Source of the DNA: Phycisphaerales bacterium UBA3158
Lineage (GTDB): Bacteria > Planctomycetota > Phycisphaerae > Phycisphaerales > SM1A02
Assembly: GCA_002364555.1 (NCBI GenBank)
Contig: DEYM01000109.1
Location: 1 to 5,000, forward strand
DNA length: 5,000 nt
Reading direction: 5' to 3'
Shown: piece after piece, positions 1 to 5,000 of the stretch
Layout of the letters: each line of letters begins with the position of its first letter
How positions within the stretch are numbered: the stretch's first letter is position 1
Notes under the pieces: model-generated
Seen by the model: the letters and a program-made list of their open reading frames with translations, nothing else
The model's database searches: none
What the model was told of the DNA's origin: nothing
Translations under genes and position numbers: made by a program

Positions 1-588
1 GTTCCCGGTGCTCGTGCGGAAGGGAGCCTGAAGCTGAGCTCGGTTGATCTCCTGGACGAGAATCTCGACGTCGTCGATCTTCGGCGTCAGGTAGGAATGG
101 TCTTCCAGAAGCCCAATCCCTTCCCGAAGTCGATCTATGAGAACGTCGTCTTCGGACTCCGACTCGCGAGGAAGATGAAGCGTTCCGAGCTGGACCATGT
201 CGTCGAGCGATCACTCAGGCAGGCGGCGCTGTGGGACGAGGTCAAGGACCGTCTCAATCGATCGGGATTGTCGCTCTCGGGTGGACAGCAGCAGCGGCTC
301 TGCATCGCTCGTGCCGTCGCCTGCAGCCCCGAGGTCCTCCTCATGGACGAGCCGGCCTCTGCCCTGGATCCCAAGGCGACCGCGAGAGTGGAGGATCTCA
401 TCCTCGAGCTCCGTGAGCGATACACGATCATCATCGTGACCCACAACATGCAACAGGCGGCTCGCGTATCCGACCGGACCGCCTTCTTCAATCTTGGACG
501 CGTGATCGAAAGCGGTCCCACCGAATACATCTTCACGAAGCCCGAGAAGTCCGAGACCGAAGACTACATCTCAGGTCGATTTGGTTGA
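1..588 (+). CDS. pstB: Phosphate ABC transporter ATP-binding protein PstB (3' part, N-terminus beyond left edge)
   Basis: This is the ATPase of the PstSCAB high-affinity phosphate importer; a PstB dimer sits on the cytoplasmic face of the PstC/PstA channel and drives uptake by ATP hydrolysis. The frame is open from base 1, giving 195 visible residues. The first ATG in the window (97) is internal: the residues before it (VPGARAEG...DLRRQVG) already match PstB. Visible motifs are the Q-loop GMVFQKPNPFP (about 32-42), the ABC signature LSGGQQQR (92-99), Walker B LLMDEP (113-118), the D-loop SALD (120-123), the switch histidine in VTHNMQQAARVSD (H148) and the family-typical end TEDYISGRFG. The Walker A loop must lie left of the window. 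The usual DEPTSALDP reads DEPASALDP, a mild change. phoU follows 30 bases downstream on the same strand. The specific ending and the neighbour make PstB near certain over other ABC ATPases. Confidence 0.98.
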   Translation, partial: VPGARAEGSLKLSSVDLLDENLDVVDLRRQVGMVFQKPNPFPKSIYENVVFGLRLARKMKRSELDHVVERSLRQAALWDEVKDRLNRSGLSLSGGQQQRLCIARAVACSPEVLLMDEPASALDPKATARVEDLILELRERYTIIIVTHNMQQAARVSDRTAFFNLGRVIESGPTEYIFTKPEKSETEDYISGRFG

Positions 589-618
589 TGGCAACCGTTC
601 TTTCAAAGGAAAACACCT

Positions 619-1296
619 ATGGCCATTGATCTGCCACAGGAAATCATTGATCTTCGCCGGGAAGTACTTTCCATGGGCGGCCTCGTGGAGCAGCAGCTTC
701 AGAGAGCGCTCAGGGCCCTGAGCGACTTCGATGCGAATCTGGCGGAATCGGTCAGAGCCGAGGACGATCAGGTCAATGAGATCGAAGTCAATATCGAAGC
801 GCATTGTCTTCGAATCCTCGCCCTTGGAAGACCGGTGGCCGGGGATCTCAGATTCGTACTGGCGGTTCAGCGGATCACGAACGATCTCGAGAGAGTCGGC
901 GATCTGGCCAAGGGAATCTCCAAACGGGTGAAATACCTCTCCGCGAATGGAACAGAGGTCGAATTGCCGGACATCCTCGGTGAGATGGGCAAGCGTTGTC
1001 TGGCGATGCTCGCGGATGCCGTCGGATCATTGGCGGACGAGAAGCCCGAGGTGCTCGACAAGATGCATCGAGAGGATCGATTCGTCGACGGCATGGAGAC
1101 GGAGATCTTCTGGTGGGTCCAACGGACCGCACCGATCTCATCCGAGACCACGACGACCGCCGTCGACATACTCTCCATCGCGAGATTGCTCGAGCGGATA
1201 GCCGACCATTGCGTCAACATCGCCGAGGACGTCAACTTCTACGTCTCGGGGAACATCGTTCGTCACGGTTTCAACACCGGTGCCCAGCCAGACTGA
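619..1296 (+). CDS. phoU: Phosphate signalling/transport regulator PhoU
   Basis: PhoU is a cytoplasmic all-helical protein that binds metal clusters, contacts the Pst transporter and the PhoR sensor kinase, and keeps phosphate uptake and the Pho response in check when phosphate is plentiful. The 225-residue length is typical. Two PhoU repeats are visible: the first (about 10-105) with EDDQVNEIEVNIE and the metal-site helix ITNDLERVGDLAKGI (86-100), the second (about 120-212) with REDRFVDGMETEIF and IARLLERIADHCVNIAEDV (187-205). The E-x-x-x-D motifs are E91/D95 and E192/D196. The ATG at 619 has a clear ribosome site AAGGA at 606-610, eight bases upstream, which settles the start. It lies 30 bases after pstB with no terminator visible between them, so the two are probably co-transcribed. 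No Pho box is visible here; the operon promoter would be to the left. Family assignment is secure. Confidence 0.97.
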   Translation: MAIDLPQEIIDLRREVLSMGGLVEQQLQRALRALSDFDANLAESVRAEDDQVNEIEVNIEAHCLRILALGRPVAGDLRFVLAVQRITNDLERVGDLAKGISKRVKYLSANGTEVELPDILGEMGKRCLAMLADAVGSLADEKPEVLDKMHREDRFVDGMETEIFWWVQRTAPISSETTTTAVDILSIARLLERIADHCVNIAEDVNFYVSGNIVRHGFNTGAQPD

Positions 1297-1307
1297 ACGA
1301 ATCGGAA

Positions 1308-1790
1308 TCAATACCAGGCAGTGACGGCTTCGATGGCCTTGTCCAGTTCATCGACATTGGCGATGTCGACGGTCTGCTTGCACTTCATGGCGGCGACGAG
1401 GATTCGATGGAACCCCATGAGTTGCTGCACATAGTGTTCGTGACCGGGCATCGACAGATCTGCCGGTACCGCCTTGACCCGCTGCGTCAGGAAGTAGTAG
1501 GAAACGACATCCTGGATGTTCTGGGCATGCTGATCCTTGGTCACGACCCATCGAGCACCCTGATTGAACCCGAGCAGGGGATCGGTGTCGTCATCTTGCA
1601 CCATCGCCTGCATTGAGGTCACGGCTTTTCGGATCGTCTGGGCATCCTCCTTCAGTTCAGCTATGCGAGCCGGATCGTCGTAGATGCCACAGGGCATCTG
1701 GCAATGCGCCTGAGCCGATGGGATGGTGGAGACGAGCACCATGCCTGCGATGAACAGACAGGCGGAGACGAGACTGATGAGACGAATCAT
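1308..1790 (-). CDS. sodN: Nickel-containing superoxide dismutase with Sec signal peptide
   Basis: NiSOD converts superoxide to oxygen and hydrogen peroxide using a nickel held by the N-terminal hook. The 160-residue precursor starts with a Sec-type signal peptide (residues 1-28, ending SAQA), followed directly by the hook HCQMPCGIY (29-37). In mature numbering His1, Cys2, Cys6 and the family-conserved Pro5, Gly7 and Tyr9 are all present. Cleavage after AQA would leave 132 residues, a little longer than the roughly 117-residue Streptomyces enzyme, and the remainder looks helical, as expected for the four-helix bundle. Position 3 is Gln where Streptomyces has Asp. A third mature Cys lies at residue 109. 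The start is supported by AAGGA at 1798-1802, seven bases upstream. The gene follows the glutamate-synthase-like gene by 30 bases, so co-transcription is likely. No sodX-type protease gene is in the window. The enzyme is expected to act in the periplasm or outside the cell (inference). Confidence 0.97.
   Translation of the reverse strand: MIRLISLVSACLFIAGMVLVSTIPSAQAHCQMPCGIYDDPARIAELKEDAQTIRKAVTSMQAMVQDDDTDPLLGFNQGARWVVTKDQHAQNIQDVVSYYFLTQRVKAVPADLSMPGHEHYVQQLMGFHRILVAAMKCKQTVDIANVDELDKAIEAVTAWY
1707..1790 (-). other. Sec signal peptide of SodN, cleavage predicted directly before the nickel-binding His1
   Basis: The 28 encoded residues have a short basic start (MIR), a hydrophobic core (about L4 to V20), a polar stretch with a proline (STIPS) and an A-x-A site (AQA). 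The next residue is the hook histidine. There is no twin arginine, so Sec rather than Tat export is indicated, and no lipobox at the cleavage site. In known NiSODs the free amino group of His1 is a nickel ligand, so precise cleavage here is needed for activity. Confidence 0.88.
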
Positions 1791-1797
1791 GGACGAG

Positions 1798-1802
1798 TCC
1801 TT
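1798..1802 (-). promoter_or_regulatory. Ribosome binding site of sodN
   Basis: AAGGA on the minus strand, seven bases before the ATG at 1790. It fixes the start upstream of the signal peptide and rules out a leaderless cytoplasmic NiSOD. The same TTCGAAAGG context precedes the glutamate-synthase-like gene (around 3428-3435). Confidence 0.75.
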
Positions 1803-1820
1803 TCGAAACCGGTGGTTCCG

Positions 1821-3419
1821 CTATGAAGCGTGCGTGAAACTCTTGGAACTGGCACGATTCCAGTATTTCTGCCAGAGCGCGTCGCCTCCTCCATCGAGCA
1901 GTTGACCGGGCTCGAGGAAATCATAGATGTCAGAATAACTTCTGACACAGGTCGGGTTGACTCTTCGATACATGAAATCGGGTGTGAATTCGGTTGGATG
2001 ATTCAGGCCGGAAGCGGCCACCACCTCGGCAAGGGCGTCCATGGTGTTGTTGTGATAGTGATAGACCCGTTCCGCCTTGTCCTCGACGACGAGCCCCTTG
2101 AAGAGCTTGGCATCCTGAGTCGCCACACCGACCGGACATGTATTGGTGTGGCAGCGCTGCGCCTGAATGCAGCCCACCGAGAACATGAAGGCTCTCGCGG
2201 CGTTGCACCAGTCGGCTCCGATGGCCATTCGGCTCGCCATGCCGAATGCATTCGTGATCTTGGCACTGCATCCGATCTTGAGCTTGTCCCGCAGATTGGA
2301 ACCGACGAGGGCATTCTGAACGAACAGGAGGCCCTCGGTCAGTGGACTTCCCATGTGGTTCAGGAATTCAATCGGTCCAGCGCCGGTACCACCTTCACCG
2401 CCATCCACGACGATGAAGTCGGGCAGTATCTCCGTCTCGATCATGGCCTTGCAGATCGCCAGGAACTCGGAGGGCTTGCCGATGCAGAGTTTGAAGCCGG
2501 CTGGTTTTCCACCGCTCTTCTCGCGGAGAACCTGGACGAACTCGAGCAGTTCTATGGGTGTCGAGAAGGCACTGTGGTAAGCAGGTGAAATGCAGTCCTT
2601 GCCGATTGGAATACCACGGGTCCTGGCGATCTCGGCATCGACCTTGGAGCCGGGAAGAACACCACCATGACCAGCCTTGGCGCCCTGCGACACCTTGATC
2701 TCGACCATCTTGATCTGATCCGAAACAGCCTGTTCGGCGAATGTGTCGACATCGAAGCTGCCGTCGTCTTTACGGCAACCGAAATAGCCGGTTCCTATTT
2801 CCCACACCAGATCACCACCGTATTTCTTGTGATACGGACTGACGCCACCTTCACCGGTGTCATGGAAGAAACCACCCTTGGCTGCTCCCTTGTTGAGTGC
2901 CATCAGGGCATTGGGACTCAGCGCTCCAAAGCTCATGGCCGAGATGTTCAGAAGCGATGAAGAGTAGGGCTTGCTGCACTGGGAACCGCCGATATCGATT
3001 CGAAAGGGCTCGGTCGACAATGGTTTGGGTGCGATGGAATGGGCGAGGAATTCATATTCGTCGTTGTAGACATCCAGTTGGGTGCCGAATGGTTTCACAT
3101 CCTCGACATTCTTGGCTCGCTCGTAGACGGCGGAGCGTTCGGTCCGGGTATAGGGCCGGCCCTGTTCATCCTGCTCCACGAAGTACTGCATGATCTCCGG
3201 CCGGATGCTCTCGGCGAAGAATCGGAGATGTCCAAGCAGTGGATAGTTTCGAAGAATGCTGTGGTGCTTCTGTCTGAGATCCCAGATGGCAACACCGGCG
3301 AAGAAGCCTGTGGGAATCAGTCCGAAAAACCATACCCATGTGGACATGCAGCCAAAGACAATGCAGGCCACTGCAGCGAGAATGAAGAGGAAGCTGAGTC
3401 CGAGACTGACGATGCGCAT
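1821..3419 (-). CDS. Membrane-anchored FMN-binding glutamate-synthase-like protein (GltB synthase domain only)
   Basis: The 532-residue protein carries the FMN/Fe-S synthase domain of glutamate synthase without the N-terminal glutamine amidotransferase domain, so it is not a complete GOGAT. Residues about 3-22 and 27-46 look like two transmembrane helices, placing the enzyme on the membrane, probably with the catalytic part in the cytoplasm. Within the barrel are the FMN-region motif SAMSFGALS (160-168), TGEGG (188-192), QGAKAGHGGVLPGSKV (245-260) and VDGGEGGTGAGP (338-349). The Cys-x5-Cys-x4-Cys set C417, C423, C428 matches the 3Fe-4S site of glutamate synthase. Length and layout resemble Bacillus YerD-type proteins, whose substrate is not established. 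The ATG at 3417-3419 is preceded by AAAGG (3428-3432) eight bases upstream; the stop is TAG. sodN follows after 30 bases. A Fur-type box lies about 80 bases upstream of the start, suggesting metal control of both genes. The domain family is secure, the reaction is not. Confidence 0.95.
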   Translation of the reverse strand: MRIVSLGLSFLFILAAVACIVFGCMSTWVWFFGLIPTGFFAGVAIWDLRQKHHSILRNYPLLGHLRFFAESIRPEIMQYFVEQDEQGRPYTRTERSAVYERAKNVEDVKPFGTQLDVYNDEYEFLAHSIAPKPLSTEPFRIDIGGSQCSKPYSSSLLNISAMSFGALSPNALMALNKGAAKGGFFHDTGEGGVSPYHKKYGGDLVWEIGTGYFGCRKDDGSFDVDTFAEQAVSDQIKMVEIKVSQGAKAGHGGVLPGSKVDAEIARTRGIPIGKDCISPAYHSAFSTPIELLEFVQVLREKSGGKPAGFKLCIGKPSEFLAICKAMIETEILPDFIVVDGGEGGTGAGPIEFLNHMGSPLTEGLLFVQNALVGSNLRDKLKIGCSAKITNAFGMASRMAIGADWCNAARAFMFSVGCIQAQRCHTNTCPVGVATQDAKLFKGLVVEDKAERVYHYHNNTMDALAEVVAASGLNHPTEFTPDFMYRRVNPTCVRSYSDIYDFLEPGQLLDGGGDALWQKYWNRASSKSFTHAS

Positions 3420-3498
3420 GAGGTATACCTTTCGAATACAACCCTGGAAAGCCGATCTTCGATGGTACCAACCGACTTGTGATAATCAGGGAGTCTGT
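3420..3498 (-). promoter_or_regulatory. Leader region of the glutamate-synthase-like/sodN unit
   Basis: These 79 bases separate the hydrolase stop from the next start on the same strand and are the longest non-coding stretch in the window. They hold the ribosome site AAAGG (3428-3432) and one arm (3491-3496) of a small inverted repeat. I could not find a convincing -35/-10 pair; a promoter here or just inside the hydrolase end is inferred from the operator next to it. Confidence 0.4.
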
Positions 3499-3510
3499 TT
3501 AATGAGACTC
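3491..3510. repeat. Short inverted repeat GAGTCT-N8-AGACTC
   Basis: Perfect 6-base arms at 3491-3496 and 3505-3510 with an 8-base spacer, straddling the hydrolase stop codon and sharing its right arm with the Fur-type box. As RNA it could form a small hairpin at the end of the hydrolase message, but no U-run follows, so it is a poor intrinsic terminator. It may be chance or part of an extended operator. Confidence 0.35.
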
Positions 3511-5000
3511 ATTCTCATCTAAACGCCAGGCTTCATCGAAGAAGCCGGTATCAATGATCCCAGCCGTGCCGCTCTTGAGAACATCGGTGTTCAGGACAAT
3601 CCAATCAGGCCATCCGACACCAGCCAAAAAGAGTGGAAGCTGCTCGGACAAGCGATCACCACGAATACCCGTGGCGGCGACGACACCGACACTGGCGACG
3701 TCGCTTCCCGGACGGGGTCGTATGAAGATGGCCGACAGATCATCGCCCTCGTGCACGTCATGTCCGATTCGAACTCGACCGTTGGCAACCTGAATCGGCG
3801 AATCGTCCAACATCGCCGACCAGTGGAGATTCGTGTCCGAATTCCCGTACAGAACGACGTTTCGATCCGGGTACTCCTCCGGATTGAAGTCGACGTCAGC
3901 TACGAAGGGCAGGTGACCATTCGCTCGGTACCACCATCTTTCCGAATCCAATCGAGCTCGAGCAGCCAATCGATTCGTCTCATCATCGTCTCCACCGGTT
4001 CCATAGACCAGCACCACCTCGTTGTTGAAGGCATCCCGAAAGGGGCCGGCTCTATGGGGCCCTTTTTCAGACAGAGGTGGTCTGTCCGTGATCATCCACT
4101 GGCCGCCGTCATTGATCAGATGGACGAGGTGATCATCCGATCCGCTTTGAATGCTCGAACCGTCGATCTCGATCTGGATTCCATCGTTGCCGGGAGTCAG
4201 CTCGGAGACATCCAGGGACAATCGACGGACATTCTCGGTCGATCCGGATATGACAAGTCCATCCCGGTCGCGTTCCAGTTCGATCCGGCTGGGTTCAAGG
4301 GCGACGATCTGGGTGTGTATGCGAGCCCAGTGATTACTCGAAGAGGCACGTGGATCCAACGTCACGAACTCGATCTCATCGATGGAACCGGGTTCTGGAA
4401 GACTTCTTTCCCGCAGGAATTCGAACAGCGGGGGCCAGTCCATGCACTGGTCTCCCCACCAGTGCCCTGCGCCCGGACGCTCGTAGTAGGTCCAGTCCGG
4501 ATGGGAGGTCGCCAGAGACTTCCGCATCATTCTCGCCTGCGTCACCGGCACATTGTCGTCCGCATCGCCATGCAGGACGTAGATGCCGAATTGATCGAGG
4601 TTCTCGCGCATCAGAAGCGTATCGCTGGGGTTGGCGGCTCTTCGAAGTATCTCCTGAACACCTCCATCTCTTGCGTATCGATCCGGTCCTCCATATGTCC
4701 AGAAGGAGACCCAGCCTGCGCTTGGCGCGATCGCGGCCCATCGATCGGGAAACGTCGCGCCCAGTTGCCAGGTCCCATGTCCACCCATGGAGTGGCCGGT
4801 GAGCCACCGTCTGTCCGGATCGTTCTGGTATCGCGCTTCTGCGTCGGCGAGAACCTCCATGGCATCCAATCGCCCCCAATGCTCCCAATCGAATCCAAAC
4901 GGCCGACGATTCGTCGGTGCGACGACATGCACCCAATCTCGAGGTCGATAGCAGGAGGCCTGCCTTTGAGCCTCGACCGAGGCGCCGTGAAGCGAAAGAG
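3499..5000 (-). CDS. Alpha/beta hydrolase, prolyl-oligopeptidase/dienelactone-hydrolase type, with long C-terminal region (N-terminus beyond right edge)
   Basis: The frame is open to the right edge, giving 499 visible residues. The GTG at 4932 is not the start, because the residues before it (LSLHGASVEAQRQASCYRPRDW) continue the hydrolase fold; LHGA is the likely oxyanion strand-loop. In visible numbering the nucleophile elbow is GHSMGG (68-73, Ser70), the acid is in HGDADDNVP (Asp147) and the base in PGAGHWWG (His179), a complete serine-hydrolase triad. APTNRRPFGFDWE..GRLDA (27-46) is a block I associate with large uncharacterised hydrolases, often of planctomycetes. About 300 residues after the core are mostly predicted beta-strand, with a second conserved-looking part (NEVVLVYGTGG onward, to GFFDEAW near the end), possibly an accessory or binding domain. 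Peptidase or carbohydrate-esterase activity are both possible; the substrate is unknown. The missing N-terminus probably holds a signal peptide (inference). It is co-oriented with the next gene but separated by 79 bases and an operator. Confidence 0.92.
   Translation of the reverse strand, partial: LSLHGASVEAQRQASCYRPRDWVHVVAPTNRRPFGFDWEHWGRLDAMEVLADAEARYQNDPDRRWLTGHSMGGHGTWQLGATFPDRWAAIAPSAGWVSFWTYGGPDRYARDGGVQEILRRAANPSDTLLMRENLDQFGIYVLHGDADDNVPVTQARMMRKSLATSHPDWTYYERPGAGHWWGDQCMDWPPLFEFLRERSLPEPGSIDEIEFVTLDPRASSSNHWARIHTQIVALEPSRIELERDRDGLVISGSTENVRRLSLDVSELTPGNDGIQIEIDGSSIQSGSDDHLVHLINDGGQWMITDRPPLSEKGPHRAGPFRDAFNNEVVLVYGTGGDDDETNRLAARARLDSERWWYRANGHLPFVADVDFNPEEYPDRNVVLYGNSDTNLHWSAMLDDSPIQVANGRVRIGHDVHEGDDLSAIFIRPRPGSDVASVGVVAATGIRGDRLSEQLPLFLAGVGWPDWIVLNTDVLKSGTAGIIDTGFFDEAWRLDENESH
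3501..3519 (-). promoter_or_regulatory. Fur-family operator (Fur box-like palindrome)
   Basis: On the plus strand this reads AATGAGACTCATTCTCATC. It contains the 7-1-7 palindrome TGAGACT-C-ATTCTCA (3503-3517), with six of seven base pairs symmetric, and 6-base arms ATGAGA/TCTCAT. It differs at only two of 19 positions from AATGAGAATCATTCTCATT, a form typical of ferric-uptake-regulator sites. It overlaps the last codons of the hydrolase and lies about 80 bases before the start of the glutamate-synthase-like gene, a plausible place to control that gene and sodN. Fur-family relatives (Fur, Zur, Nur, PerR) use similar sites, so the metal sensed is not certain, although the half-site is closest to Fur. 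It does not resemble the TTGCAA-type Nur box. Confidence 0.6.

Noticed and set aside
97..99. ATG as the start of PstB
   Set aside because: It is the Met of the Q-loop GMVFQ; starting here would remove the Walker A half, and the frame is open to base 1 with matching sequence.
996..1616. A 206-codon plus-strand open frame crossing from phoU into sodN
   Set aside because: It overlaps the secure phoU in another frame and runs antisense through sodN; its translation is Arg/Asp/His-rich low-complexity in the first half, typical of a shadow frame.
1707..1790. Tat signal or lipoprotein signal on SodN
   Set aside because: There is only one arginine in the start region and no twin-arginine motif; the cysteine in the hydrophobic core (residue 11) has no lipobox around it, and the hook Cys is preceded by His.
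1791..1820. Small AACC/GGTT hairpin between the glutamate-synthase-like gene and sodN as a terminator
   Set aside because: The stem is only four bases with a three-base loop and no U-run follows; it is not enough to separate the two genes.
1830..2588. A 252-codon open frame on the plus strand opposite the glutamate-synthase-like gene
   Set aside because: It is fully antisense to a gene with clear family motifs, has no ribosome site that I can see, and its translation shows no recognisable fold. It is a by-product of GC-rich codon use.
3481..3487. GATTAT on the minus strand as a -10 element for the glutamate-synthase-like gene
   Set aside because: No hexamer resembling TTGACA is found 15-18 bases upstream, so I do not annotate a promoter from it.
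3420..3520. Nur-type (TTGCAA repeat) nickel-regulator box
   Set aside because: No TTGCAA-like pair is present; the palindrome seen matches the general Fur type instead.
4930..4932. GTG as the start of the hydrolase
   Set aside because: The frame continues upstream to the window edge with residues that fit the family (LHGA, then DWVHVVAPTNRR), so this GTG codes for an internal valine.

Overview
The window reads as chromosomal DNA from a moderately GC-rich Gram-negative bacterium. The best guess is a planctomycete or a relative. This is inferred from the combination of an exported nickel superoxide dismutase, a membrane-anchored glutamate-synthase-like protein and a large secreted-type serine hydrolase with the 'APTNRRPFGFDWE.WGRLDA' block. 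The phylum is not proven by the sequence. I see no mobile element, CRISPR array, tRNA or rRNA, and coding density is very high: the only gaps are 30, 11, 30 and 79 bases.

Left part, plus strand (1-1296): the 3' part of pstB, the ATPase of the high-affinity phosphate ABC transporter, followed after 30 bases by a complete phoU. This is the usual tail of a pst-phoU phosphate-uptake operon, whose pstS, pstC and pstA would lie left of the window.

Right part, minus strand (1308-5000), read from right to left: a large alpha/beta hydrolase of the prolyl-oligopeptidase/dienelactone-hydrolase type, whose N-terminus lies beyond the right edge; then, after 79 bases, a membrane-anchored FMN/iron-sulfur glutamate-synthase-like protein; then, after 30 bases, sodN, a nickel superoxide dismutase. 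The last two genes look like one transcription unit. sodN runs tail to tail into phoU with only 11 bases between the stop codons.

The most notable features are linked. SodN carries a Sec signal peptide whose predicted cleavage directly exposes His1 of the nickel hook (HCQMPCGIY), so signal peptidase could replace the dedicated SodX maturation protease. The two-gene unit is also preceded by a strong Fur-family operator (15-base core TGAGACT-C-ATTCTCA, centred at 3510) that lies over the last codons of the hydrolase. Together these suggest a metal-regulated envelope unit for superoxide defence paired with a flavin/Fe-S oxidoreductase of unknown function.
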